The notes below the pieces were generated by a model. The model was not told the origin of the DNA. It ran no database searches and was given only the letters and a program-made list of their open reading frames with translations. 64,000 bases of DNA from Rusavskia elegans (lineage: Eukaryota; Ascomycota; Lecanoromycetes; Teloschistales; Teloschistaceae): positions 124,001 to 188,000 of the forward strand of contig SAUG01000087.1 in the NCBI GenBank assembly GCA_011316305.1. Reading direction: 5' to 3'. The position numbers and the translations under genes were made by a program. This document shows positions 54,202 through 64,000 of this stretch, one piece after another; within the stretch, counting starts at the first letter, position 1; each line of letters starts with the position of its first letter.

Positions 54202-55013
54202 TCATCGATAAACCTCGTCGAAAGGTCTAGTGTCGGAGAAGCAGCTGTCCCAGACCTCATTCACCACCTTAGCAGCTTGGACGTCGTCCTTGCATTCCGG
54301 TCTGTTCGCGACTGACAAAACCGCTCTTCGCCTTATGCATTCCTGAAACTGTTGCGTAACCTTGTATTGGCCTCTGGTCCAGAATTCTCGAATCCAACTA
54401 CATTCGCCGCTGAGAGCCGAAGCTCTGATTTCCGTACAAGCGGCATGTCGTAAATTGCCACTCCACTGGACCTGGAATCTGAGATGGTCGTATGCGTGTA
54501 TCATTTCTAGGGGTCATTAGCAGTTGTCACACCCAAGCCACTGTCGGATAAGACCTACCGTGAGCCATTGTGTCTTCGACATGGCCTTGATCCCGTAGCT
54601 CATTGGCGCACAATATGATGCCGTAGCTCTTCTCGAAGCCACCGCTTTGCCGCGTGTCGCACCTACGACAGCGAATATTCTCGCTATGCAGATCACCCCC
54701 CAACTTATTGATGTTCTGCCGCATGAAGCGAATGATAGGACCTGGGGAACCCCTTAAGCCACACGGCATCTCACTTCAGGACCCGGCACCTACTATAATT
54801 CAATAGATAATCCCGGTGTTTCTCACATCTTGCGCAGTCGGTTGCCTCATTGCATAGATCTCGGGCCTTCTTCCATTGGCGCTCTCCATCATCGGTCATT
54901 CGACCTAAGGCGAGACGGAAGTAGTTTGTCCATTTTGCCGTGAAGTCGTCGCCTGGAACAAACCCTGAGTCTTCTTGATTGTCTGGCGATGGCGACGTTT
55001 TGTCATCAGACAT
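54202..55013 (-). CDS. ATP23: Mitochondrial inner-membrane protease Atp23 (M76)
   Basis: Three exons (55013-54794, 54741-54559, 54506-54202) with two 52-nt introns give 235 residues. The zinc-protease motif HEMIH spans residues 134-138 and is assembled across intron 2 (GCT CAC G + AA ATG). It is followed by [11 protein letters not shown] and [18 protein letters not shown], and it ends [16 protein letters not shown]. Many conserved cysteines (CARCEKH, CRRCD, CKDD) are expected for this twin-Cys intermembrane-space protein. Atp23 processes the Atp6 precursor and chaperones Fo assembly, and degrades Ups1. Intron 2 has a TGCTAATGAC branch. Divergent from the glutamate kinase gene. Confidence 0.92.
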
Positions 55014-55256
55014 CTGGTGTTTGGCTCGTCAGACCTGTTCCTAATGAAAGTTTGGGAGAGAGCCAAGGGAGGCAAAGAAAAGCCGAGTCCCACAAAACTT
55101 TTCAACATGCGCTCCAGAAAAATACGACTACCGGCGCATTGGGCGCCATACGACCCTGACAGTTCACTTCTGTGTGAACAATTCCTGGCTGGAGAATTTC
55201 AGATTGCAGAAGGCTAGATTCAGTCTCCAATCTTCCCAAATACAAAGGTACGCACT
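55014..55256. promoter_or_regulatory. Divergent promoter: ATP23 / glutamate 5-kinase
   Basis: 243 bp between start codons. No Put3- or CpcA-type element recognised. Confidence 0.5.
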
Positions 55257-56895
55257 ATGAGGGGAAACAAACATCTAACCATAGTCATTAAGCTGGGTAC
55301 GCAAGATCTGGGACTGGGAGCAACAATTGCTAATAGCAAATGCTCTCCTAGGAAGTAGCTCTATCGTTCATGAGAAGACCCATCAGCCATTACTCTCCAT
55401 CCTCACCCTCATCGTCGAGACTGCCGTTCGGCTTCACAAAGATGGACATCGCGTCGTTATTGTCTCTTCAGGGGCCATTGCGGTGGGATTACGGAGGATG
55501 GACGTCGAGAAGAAGCCCAGGAATCAACCCAAGAATCTTCCCAGAATCCAGGCAAGCACTCTGAGATACTGTAAAGGAAACCTCGCTGATACCTTGGTGA
55601 AGGCTCTGGCAGCAATTGGACAGTGTCGTCTGATGACACTCTATGACAGCTTATTTGAGCATCTTAGACAGCCAATAGCTCAGATCCTATTGACACGAAA
55701 CGATATCGCCGATGTATGGTTAATACTCCTACCCAGCTATCCTCGCACTAATGCATTTACAGAGGACCCAATATCAGAACGCTCAGAACACCTTCGTAGA
55801 GCTCTTCAACCTTGGCGTGATACCAATTGTCAACGAGAATGATACATTGGCTGTCTCGGTGTGCCATCACCAAAACAGTCCGTGGAAGCTCTAGCTGAAG
55901 AAGTTCTCCAGGAAATCCGATTTGGCGACAACGACACGCTATCCGCCATCACAGCAGCCATGCTTCAAGCAGACTATCTCTTCCTCATGACCGACGTCGA
56001 CTGTCTATACGACAAGAACCCCCGAACATGTCCAGATGCCATACCCATCGAGGTTGTCGAAGACGTGACCTCCCTGGAAGCAGATGTATCGTCCGCCGGA
56101 TCTAGCCTAGGCACAGGAGGCATGTCTACCAAGCTCGTCGCAGCTCGCCTCGCAACCTCGGCCGGTGTAACAACCGTAATCACACGATCCTCAAACCCTG
56201 GCAACATTGCTAGCATCGTCGACTACTGCCAATCCCTTAAAAAGGCCCAGGCCGGGGTGCACCCAGATACCCTTTCTCAGTCCCTCACTCCTGCAGAGGA
56301 AGACTCGTTGTCGAACTCTATCTCTTCACTTCATTTGGAGGCATTATCGAGAGCTCCGTTACATACTCGATTCTTGCCTGATCCGGAACCAATCCGCGAC
56401 CGCTCATTCTGGCTTCTGCATGGCATCGCCGCTCATGGCACCGTATTCATTGACGAAGGCGCTCATCGCGCTCTCGCGTCCAAAGCCGGTCTCCTGCCAG
56501 CTGGCATCGTCGATGTAGAGGGCCATTTTGCAGAGCAAGAAGCCGTCCGATTAGTCGTCGTCCCCACGAAACGCCAGACGCCTTCATCCAGTGTACCAAA
56601 TAGCAATGCCACCACACCTCTATCTGCTCCATCAAGTACGGCTGAATCCGAGGTCAGATCCGGGGTGGAAGTAGGCAGAGCGCTGGTCAATTACAGCGCT
56701 GCAGAGATCTCAAGGATAAAAGGCTTGCAGAGCACGCAAATTCAGGGGGTACTGGGTTATGCGGACTCGGAGTATGTGGCGTTGCGGGAGAATGTCAGCT
56801 TGATCAAAAGGGAAAAGGGGGGCGTTCGACCTGCTACGCCGTCGCTGCCTTCAAACATGTCTCTGGAAGATCTGACGAGCCTTCGAAATCCATAG
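55257..56895 (+). CDS. PRO1: Glutamate 5-kinase (proline biosynthesis), AAK + PUA
   Basis: Five exons (55257-55296, 55352-55551, 55603-55713, 55763-55858, 55912-56895), introns 55, 51, 49 and 53 nt, 476 residues. It phosphorylates glutamate, the first and feedback-controlled step to proline. The amino-acid-kinase domain shows [62 protein letters not shown] and [19 protein letters not shown]; a PUA-type domain follows ([14 protein letters not shown], then [12 protein letters not shown]). Intron 2 has a GC donor (CAG|GCAAGC) and a CGCTGATAC branch, ends AAG, keeps frame and has no stop; removing it restores RIQ-ALAAIGQ. A Ser/Thr/Pro insertion splits the PUA part. The terminal 30 residues are low-complexity. 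Confidence 0.9.
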
Positions 56896-57179
56896 AAGCT
56901 GGTTGGATATTTTAGATGAAAAAACAAAAGCGTGATTTGTAGCTTGCTTGTAACTCCAGGACTCAATAGCTCCTTCTTCGATACATAATAGAGCTGACTC
57001 ATGCCAACATAATGTCGCGGGTTCTACCCAACATCTTGTATCCATCCGCATCAACATCAGAGTCTTGCGCAACCAATCCCTACAGATTATTCAATCCTAG
57101 CCATATCCATGTTCCTCAACACCCTATCTCACCTACGGCAACCAGATCTCTCCAATCCATAGCACGACCACCCAACACA

Positions 57180-58871
57180 TCACCTCGCATCCCGCATCCG
57201 ATCACTGCTCCCAGTCACCTCCTCAAACTCCAACCCCCAATCATCCACCTCCCTAAACTTCGCCGCCAACTTCTTCATCTCTTGCCTCGCTTTCTGATCC
57301 ATCAACACCCCCCTTCCTCCACTACGTTGCTCATCTTCTCCACTTTCGTCGTCACCAGAGTCGACGAGTTCGTTCTCATCCCCGGCTTCTGATGTGTTTT
57401 GCGTTTTCTTGCGAGTGTACGTCATACTCTGTCGCTGCTGTGCTGCTCCCTTATTCGCCGTCGCCCCTTGGCCCAGCTTCCTCGTTCCAATTGTATTGGC
57501 CTCACTTTTACCCTTCTTGCCGCCTTTTCCCTTGGACCCACTTTTCTTCGACTTCTCGGTCCTGGGTTTACGTGCAACTCTTGTTGTGGATTGATAATTT
57601 AATTCATCCTCGTCTTCGTCCGCGTTCAAGGAATCGATCTCACTGCTTGTGTTGAGATAGAATACGGTGTTTTCTTTGTTGGTTGAGGATGCGAGGCGGC
57701 GGCGTCGACGCGGAAGGAGGTTTTGGAGGGCGGATGTCGTGAGGGGTTTTAGTGGCGATCGGGCTTGAGGAGCGGTGGTAGGTGAGGACTGGGTGGGTGA
57801 GGGAGAGCGTGGGGGGAGGATTGGGTGGGACGGGTCGTGGAGGGCGCTGTTGGTTCGGTTGGGTTTGGATTTTGAGGCCACTGGGGCTTTCCTATTGCGA
57901 AGTTTGGGTTGACGATTCTGTTGTAGGTTTTGGGGCGAAGGAGGGAGAGAGCTGCTTTGAGGTGGCGCCATAGTATCGCTATCCATTGGTTTTAGCTGAG
58001 GGAAAGTCCCAGTTGGAATTTTGGGGAGTGGTGGATTGGGTTGGGAGTCCTCTGCTATTAGGTCAAAGAGATCGCCTGGCTGTGACGGTGGTGGTGATGA
58101 AGATGGAAATGGCGGACTCTGTATTTGTGATGCGGGGACTTGGATTTCCGGTGTGGATAATTTGCGCTTGCGAGGTAAAAGTTGGCGGGATGAGGTTGAA
58201 TAGTGTTCCTGTTGGTGAATTGAGCGAGAATCTTGAAATGGCGTAGACTCGTCGTCGGGATTGAAATAGTCCAGCGTATCGTCATTCTCTGATTCTGCGG
58301 CCGCGTTGTGTGCTTGTGCGATCTGTAGGATACTTGGCTGTCTTGGTCTACGTTTGAAGTTCTCCAGAGCTAGGACGGAGTTCTCTCTCAATGGCGTTGC
58401 TTGAGTCTTTGCTATTTGGATGGGCGCGATCTTCTGACTTGGCGCCTTCGCCTTGTGTGTTGATTGCATCTGGCGTTCGGCATCTTCTGCGGTCCTTGCT
58501 AGTCTTTCCGCCACAACATTAGCATCCCCTCGCTTCTTTGCTGTTTCATGGCTTTTTGCATAGTCTCCTTCTCTTGCGATCCTGGAGAGTTCGACCCTTT
58601 TCCCTGAGGAGACTGGCCGGGGTCTTCCTGGACCAACATCCTCTACAGCGAGAGCTCCACTCATGAATACCTGCTGAGGCGCGATGCCTCTTCGATTGAC
58701 GCCCGTTTTGCTTTGTGTCACTACGCCTTCACTGTCATCACTGCCATTTGTCCCGCGGCTGGACGAGACTGCAGGTGATCCATCAGGTCGAGTCTGTGGT
58801 TTCCAAGAGGCGATGGCAGCCGGTATGATCGGGACAGAGGGCGCCAACTTCGTGCGCTTTGGGCGGGGCAT
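57180..58871 (-). CDS. Conserved-looking nuclear-type protein, function unrecognised
   Basis: One uninterrupted exon of 563 codons; the ATG at 58871 is the first in frame. I cannot name a family with confidence. It opens with a basic MPRPKRTKLAPS motif like a nuclear signal and has a helical charged segment (about 92-135, ELSRIAREGDYAKSHETAKK). A compact motif SVLALENFKRRPRQPSILQI at about 166-185 looks like a conserved interaction segment. A long Pro/Ser-rich disordered centre and two strongly basic patches (PRRRRRLASS and KSGSKGKGGKKGK) follow. The acidic end has a helix KARQEMKKLAAKFREVDDWG, then LEFEEVT. The pattern suggests a chromatin or kinetochore-associated adaptor, but that is only an impression. 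It converges on PRO1 across 284 bp. Confidence 0.8.
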   Translation of the reverse strand: MPRPKRTKLAPSVPIIPAAIASWKPQTRPDGSPAVSSSRGTNGSDDSEGVVTQSKTGVNRRGIAPQQVFMSGALAVEDVGPGRPRPVSSGKRVELSRIAREGDYAKSHETAKKRGDANVVAERLARTAEDAERQMQSTHKAKAPSQKIAPIQIAKTQATPLRENSVLALENFKRRPRQPSILQIAQAHNAAAESENDDTLDYFNPDDESTPFQDSRSIHQQEHYSTSSRQLLPRKRKLSTPEIQVPASQIQSPPFPSSSPPPSQPGDLFDLIAEDSQPNPPLPKIPTGTFPQLKPMDSDTMAPPQSSSLPPSPQNLQQNRQPKLRNRKAPVASKSKPNRTNSALHDPSHPILPPRSPSPTQSSPTTAPQARSPLKPLTTSALQNLLPRRRRRLASSTNKENTVFYLNTSSEIDSLNADEDEDELNYQSTTRVARKPRTEKSKKSGSKGKGGKKGKSEANTIGTRKLGQGATANKGAAQQRQSMTYTRKKTQNTSEAGDENELVDSGDDESGEDEQRSGGRGVLMDQKARQEMKKLAAKFREVDDWGLEFEEVTGSSDRMRDAR

Positions 58872-59827
58872 GGCGACGCAATCTGTTCGATATCTGCTCT
58901 GTCGATGCGATGATGTTGATCGATTGAGGTTGCGAAAGTCAGGATGTCGTTGTCGCGTCTATGAATTCAAGACGCGTCTCGATGAGACTAAACCATTTTG
59001 GAAACTGACAAGGCACGTGACCGTTCAAGCCGGCAGATTGACGGAGTCACTGTACGAGATTCACTTAAAATTTTCTCAAATTGCCATGGGGAGGTAAGAA
59101 AGAAAAAAGACATAATTTGGGTATGTTGTCTCTAAATGATAGCGGTCTCTCTGGGTTCAGATCGGAACCAAAACTTCTCGTTCCTTGAAAGGTACTCATG
59201 ATCTGATCATTGCACCTTTGGATATGCCGCAGGGTTTCGAGTCAGTATTGAAGAGTGCTCCGCGCTTCAACCTCGAACTCGTATGCATCGACATTTCAAA
59301 GGAAACAGTAGTGTGCGCAGGATCTATCTAACAGTAAGCCTTGGGATAAGCAGATACCGCTAGCGAAAAAAGACTGCATCGATTGAGTCTCGGCACCGCT
59401 AAATGATCAATGTATCCAAGGAGTACAGGAACATACTTGACGATAAGGAATGGGTGCCTGGTTGTATCAAAGAGAAGAGGAAAGTGAGAACTTGGGAGAG
59501 AGTATGACTAAGCAATGTAAGCCACAAGACATGGCGCTAGACTCAGAGAGGCAGGCGGCGACTTCACCTCTCTTCGCGTGCTGATCTAGAACACAGAAGA
59601 GAAGGGATCCAGCGTCGGACAATTACGGAAATCTTTTGCTGTCTGTGCGAGTTTGGCGTCCCTGCCTGCTGTGAGTGATTTTGTTAAGGCGCTGCAGGAG
59701 AATGCGAGGTTGGAAAAGAAGATGGGCTTGCAGGCCAGGGCATAACATGGAGATGGCGAAATGGCTTTGCGGATGGGAGCAAGGGGAGCCGAGATAGGGG
59801 CATTGCCTTACGAGCGATTCCAGGCCA

Positions 59828-60136
59828 AGTCGGACCATCAGCAGCACTGATGACAGGGATGACGCCATCCATTGGCAATGCACCTGTGATCATGCATCTC
59901 ACGAGATCGGCGTGACTGGGCCAAACTGCGTGCTCGTAAAGGCGAGCTGGCGTTCCATACTCCACATGAGCGGTTTTGATCATTATGCCGCGGGTATCCA
60001 CCCCTGGTACACTGTCGAGTCGGTCAAAGAGTCTGGTAGAGCCGCCGTATGTTTCCGCCAAGACGATTGGGATTGCAGCGGTGAGGGTTTTCTTCCTGTG
60101 GTCGACGTGGCCGATAACTCCCGTGTTGATGGTTAG
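59828..60136 (-). pseudogene. Decayed fragment of a bacterial-type elongation factor Tu
   Basis: About 103 codons read on the minus strand as the start of EF-Tu's G domain: TINTGVIGHVDH, TLTAAI, LAETYGGS, RGIMIKTAHVEYGTP, HADLVRCMITGALPMDG and ISAADGP can all be aligned in order. The LAETYGGS...FD segment is the bacterial (gammaproteobacterial-like) form; fungal mitochondrial Tuf1 has a different, longer segment here. Function is lost: the P-loop GHVDHGK reads GHVDHRK, the DCPGH motif reads AVWPSH, and the NKxD motif and everything after are missing or out of frame. Upstream it runs into unrelated sequence and a minisatellite. No start, splice signals or partner genes are visible. Confidence 0.7.
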
Positions 60137-60236
60137 TTTCTTGCGCTTGTGAGTTTCGTCAGATATTTTGACGGGATGAGGTGAGGGGGATCCAGTTATC
60201 GATGGGCAAACCTGCGGTGGGCAATGTCGACGGTGC

Positions 60237-60278
60237 GGACAGTGGACAGTGGACAGTGGACAACGGACAACGGACAGC
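60237..60278. repeat. Six-copy 7-bp minisatellite
   Basis: Six units of GGACAGT/GGACAAC/GGACAGC in a row, close to the upstream side of the EF-Tu fragment. Clear head-to-tail periodicity of 7 nt. Confidence 0.9.
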
Positions 60279-62383
60279 GATTGAGCAATTGCTTGAGCGG
60301 GATTCTTAGGGATCTTGTCCTCTTCGTGTTCTCCACGATTTGGATGTTTTTGCACATCCATGGTGCAATTTGCGTTCTAGATAGAGGGATGGGGGATAGC
60401 GGAGTATGAAGGTAGCGTAGGGTCCCCTTAGTCGTGCGCGGAATCACTCGGTCACGATGCTCTTGGCTTTTCACAGCGATCTTCTATGCTCTTCTGGTTC
60501 AATCGGTTGAATAACTCCTTGATAGGCTGGGCGGAGCTGATTACGACGAGCATCAGCGAGGGTAAAACAACGGAAGTGTTCTGATCCTTTGCAGTAGAGA
60601 GAATCTAGGGAGTTTTAGGAATGCGCAATCGGCTTGGACGAAGTTTGTAATCGATTTTAGGAATGCAATTTTTGTTTATCAAAGTATTAGATGAAAATTG
60701 CCTTATTCAATATAGAACTCAGAAAAAGTGTGTCGAAACGTCATGTCTCTCAGTACTTACTCCTTGATAGAGATTCAGTCGCTTTGCGTAAGAAAATGGA
60801 AGAAAGACGACGGGCAGCAACGATCGCTAACGCTGAAGTGAAGTCGAGATCATGGCACCATTTTTGCGGGCAACCCTCTGATTGGGCTTACGACCTGATT
60901 GGGCAACTTGGGGTAAAGCTTGCGCGCGGTGATGATGCACGGCATCATATTGCGCCATTAGCAAATGTGCCTCAGCCCTCGGAGGAAGTCGGTCGAGTCA
61001 TCCACCGTCCGCTCCTTGGGAGGTTCAATGGCCATTAGCAAGTCCAACACGTCGCTTGCCGAATGCTCATGCTCGTGATATTCTTGCGACCATTGAATAC
61101 AGGGGAGTAAAACAGTTCTCCTTCCCACCAGATGATTGGCAGTCTGCCACGACCCGTCTTGTTGATTCCGCAGGGCTCAGTATGAGCCTGCAGAATTGTG
61201 GAATGCCAACGGTCCAAGTGGTCACTAAGATGATTCGAACCCATTCGAAAGGTCTCGGTCCAGCGTGTGGTATCAAACCCTGGCGTCTTCTCAGTCTGCA
61301 ACATTAACAACGGTAAGACTTGAGTTGAGCAGATATCGCCATCGAATCATGACTGTATCGGTCTAACCTGGGCATTAGATGGAAGACAATGAGGAAGAGG
61401 TGTGGTTGTTGTCTCGATTGGCCGCGGCAGCTTACTAATAATCGGGAGTGAATGAACTGGCTAGCGTCCGGTCGTCTGAACACTGAGAGAACGTGGTTGC
61501 GGGTGCATGAGTCTTGGCAATAAGCGTGGTGCGTGTTCTTGATGGCGACGGACATGCCTCTGGTAGGCTCGGTAGGGATCTCAACGGCTGCAGCTGACCG
61601 TGGTTTGCAGTGGAGTTGTTATCCAACGTCCTCTAACGGTCATCAACTCGTCGACTGTCGGAATGGTTGCAGAATGGAGCGCCGTAAATAGATTGCTGTG
61701 GATTGGGCCGAATCGCTAGCTGCCGATCCGGGGCAAGTCAACTCCGTGACCCGTAACTCGCGTGAGCACCTCGAGGACGTATTCGTAAGCCTAATGCAAC
61801 AATAATAATGTAATGATTGCCGGAACTCCCGTCCGTCGACATCCATTCTCCTTCACCCACTTTCCTTTTGTAAACGTCCTCATCGCCCTGCATTGCAATT
61901 ATCTACTTCTCTATGGCCTAACTTAATAATCTTTGCCAGAGTCCCAGCTGCCTCGAAGCCAGACAGCTGACGCTCCCACATCCGAATCGAAAGGGGCCTT
62001 CATGTGGTAGATCAGAACCACGGTTTACTCCAACACTGTCCTTACAATCCCTAACATTCTGTAAGCCTGCCCAAGGTCGTTCATGCCGGCAATGCAGTCC
62101 ATTAATGTGGCTCATGGGCCTGTCGACCTCATGCCCATAAGAGCCCCCCTGTCGCTAACTTCTTCAGCCAACTCACAGAATCTCCTTCCTCTCAGCCTCC
62201 ATACATCCTGCCTGACATTCTCAATCACCTCCTCGTCTCCCAGATTCGTTGGGAGTTTTCAGTCGGCGATTCAAGCCCCAAGTCGCCACGACCGTTTTCA
62301 CAAGCCTTGGTCGCGTGACTGTCACGAGACACCCGTTGGACTGTCACGCCCAACCGTTTTATATCCAACAGAGCAAATCCACC

Positions 62384-63667
62384 ATGGCATCTAACTTGAC
62401 GGTTACCGACATTCCTCCGGCATGGAATAGCGAGCCCATGTACCACCTGCCGCCATGGGGAGAGCCTTTGGTATGCGCCATTTTCAACTTCACGCCCGTG
62501 AGATGCTGATCATGTCCCCAGATTGTCCTGACTATCCTTGTCAGTGCCATGTTCTTTACCAGACGGCAAAATTTCCGCATATTTGGCCGCAAGCAAGACG
62601 ACAGATATCACTCTCTCCTCGACGACACAGCGTCCTCCAGCTCCTCAGATGATCTACTCTGGCATAATCCGGACAATGATGACGACCTGGAAGAATACAA
62701 TGCTTCGTCCAAAGACCTACCTAAGCGGCGAAGATGCTGTGGCATGGCAATGTACACTCCCAATACCTCTCGATTCGCCGACAACGTCCATAGTCGCATC
62801 CTTCAGAAATTCCCTTTTCTCATCGAAATGTTTTACTGGATCGTCACCTACCTCTTCTACCGCATGACCAAGGTCCTCTCTCAAAAGATCTTCTCCGAAT
62901 CAATCTGGGCTGTTTCCGAGTCCCATGGCCTGGCCGTTCTCGAATTCGAGCAATTCGGCCCTCTGAGCTTCCTTTTCCCCTTGACGGAACACTCCGTCCA
63001 GCATTGGTTCATGTCCGGTCACCAAACCGCACTGACCGTTCTTAACAGAGCCTATGCTCTCATTCACATCCCCGGCACCGTTGGCTTCATTGCCTGGTAC
63101 TACTATATCGCTCCTTCACACCCAACCTTCGCCACAATCCGCCGCACTCTCACCCTCACCAACTTCTTCGCCTTTATGACCTTCACCTTATATCCATGCA
63201 TGCCACCTCGCCTCCTCCCGCCAGAATACGGATTTCTGGACTCTGTTCGCCACGACAATGCCACCAGCATTTGGATGAGCGGTAACTACGTGAATTCCCT
63301 CGCCGCCATGCCTTCGATGCATTTCGGCTACGCCTTCGTCATCGGCTGCACCATGTTCTACCACGCCGGTATCTTCCGGCGCACCCTCGAGAAAGGCGAA
63401 GTTCGGAAGTCCGCATTCTGGAAATGTGTGTACATATTGATTGGGATCGGATACCCGGGTATGATCCTCCTGACGATTGTGGCGACCGCGAACCATTACT
63501 GGATGGACGCTTTAATGGCATGCGTGGTTGCGGTTCTGGCGTATCTGTGTAATGGGGTATTTCTGGCGTTGCTGCCGTTGGAGGATCTGCTGTTGTGGTG
63601 TTTGCGGGCGGACAAACCGGTGCCGTCGACCGGAGAAAGATTCAGACTCAAAGGTGGAAGAATATAA
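62384..63667 (+). CDS. PAP2_3 / Aur1-Ipt1-type multi-pass membrane protein
   Basis: Two exons (62384-62470, 62522-63667) with a 51-nt intron give 410 residues. Exon 1 encodes the tail-in segment MASNLTVTDIPPAWNSEPMY and joins IVLTILVSAMFF, the first membrane span. After an acidic Ser-rich loop come several spans and the lipid-phosphatase-like signature: SVQHWFMSGHQTALTVLN, AMPSMHFGYAFVIGC (SMHF core) and TANHYWMDALMACVVAVL (His...Asp core). This matches the PAP2_3 superfamily that includes inositol phosphorylceramide synthase Aur1 and sphingomyelin synthase-like proteins; Aur1 itself differs in detail, so the exact head-group transfer is not settled. It probably acts in the Golgi or ER. A longer downstream start at 62549 would delete the first membrane span. 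Confidence 0.85.
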
Positions 63668-64000
63668 TTTGACGTTGATGAATGAGGGCGAATATACTTT
63701 TCGAGATCGGCGCACAGTCCGTTGAAGTACTGCTTGACGCAGGAGACTGACAGAGTGGAGGAAAAGCGATTGATGGAGAAAAAAGGTTGTAAGCGGAACT
63801 TGGAAGAGACTTGTTGAGCATAGATACCCGGTTTCCAAACCTGTAAAAAGCCAGCGGTTCATCGAGGTTGTGATTACTTGGGGGAGTAAATTAAAGCGTA
63901 TCATCTGTTCGAAATTGCCATACGATGAACACTATATATTATTATCCTCCGTCCGTCCTGAGAATTCCCTTCAGTATCCTAGCTACAAGAGGATATTTTT
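63668..64000. other. 3' flank at the window edge
   Basis: 333 bp after the PAP2-type gene. Holds a minus-strand frame with no motif; nothing supported. Confidence 0.5.

Larger units (their letters stand above)
58872..62383. other. 3.5-kb gene-poor stretch
   Basis: No intact gene was found. It contains a decayed EF-Tu-like fragment and a 7-bp minisatellite (both listed). The frame at 60691-61038 (115 codons) and a minus-strand frame at 61035-61310 (91 codons) have no motif I can place. The last 150 bp before 62384 form the promoter and leader of the downstream gene. No long terminal repeats, terminal inverted repeats or transposase motifs were seen. Confidence 0.5.

Noticed and set aside
61230..61260. 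Possible second tRNA (GGGTTCGAATC on the minus strand)
   Set aside because: The T-stem does not pair and no acceptor, D or anticodon arm can be built around it.
60691..61310. Two neighbouring frames of 115 (+) and 91 (-) codons in the gene-poor stretch
   Set aside because: No domain, no splice signals linking them to other exons, and no sign of a transposon; left uncalled.

Overview
This window is nuclear DNA of a filamentous ascomycete (Pezizomycotina). The genes are compact and have introns of about 47-80 nt, with GT...AG ends and CTAAC/CTGAC-like branch sites. Their products are typical of moulds: an Msb2 signalling mucin, histone methyltransferase SET9, a monopolin Pcs1-type subunit, a secreted M28 leucine aminopeptidase and a fungal histidinol phosphatase. 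Class cannot be fixed from the sequence; a Dothideomycete or Eurotiomycete would fit. Most genes had to be assembled across introns by splice signals and conserved protein motifs, so exon borders are predictions.

Layout. 1-2550 is the promoter and long leader of the mucin sensor MSB2 (2551-7722). Then come a gene-poor stretch, FKBP12 (9738-10581), HIS2 (12217-13239), a tRNA-Arg(CCT) gene (13699-13836), a holo-ACP synthase (14395-15344) and a vacuolar/secreted aminopeptidase (16167-17433). From 17828 to 31681 the DNA is gene-dense: R3H-associated protein, thymidylate synthase, CUZ1-like AN1 zinc finger, C45 acyltransferase, ATP synthase subunit k, an MTFP1-like mitochondrial protein, an unrecognised membrane protein, cystathionine beta-lyase, Msp1 and Csm1/Pcs1. 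From 32225 to 47324: MCD4, a RING-PHD protein, ribosomal eL43, a saccharopine-dehydrogenase-like oxidoreductase, a hypothetical protein, Pin1, RPB9, mitochondrial uL14m and SET9. From 47740 to 58871: leukotriene-A4-hydrolase-type aminopeptidase, CBP3, TIP41, Aurora kinase, ATP23, glutamate 5-kinase and an unrecognised nuclear-type protein. A 3.5-kb gene-poor stretch (58872-62383) holds a decayed bacterial-type EF-Tu fragment and a small minisatellite; a PAP2/Aur1-type membrane enzyme (62384-63667) closes the window.

The genes are mostly housekeeping. Many serve mitochondria (ATP19, MTFP1-like, MSP1, CBP3, ATP23, uL14m, mitochondrial ACP synthase); others serve amino-acid synthesis (histidine, methionine, proline), mitosis (Aurora, Csm1/Pcs1), TOR signalling (TIP41, FKBP12) and GPI/sphingolipid biology (MCD4, Aur1-like). 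Several are divergent pairs sharing 210-280 bp promoters. No secondary-metabolite cluster, CRISPR array or intact transposon was seen.

The most unusual item is the tRNA-Arg(CCT) gene. Besides a normal 13-nt anticodon-loop intron, its D-loop is split by a 53-nt insertion with spliceosomal-looking GT...CTAAT...TAG signals. Removing both gives a canonical 72-nt tRNA.
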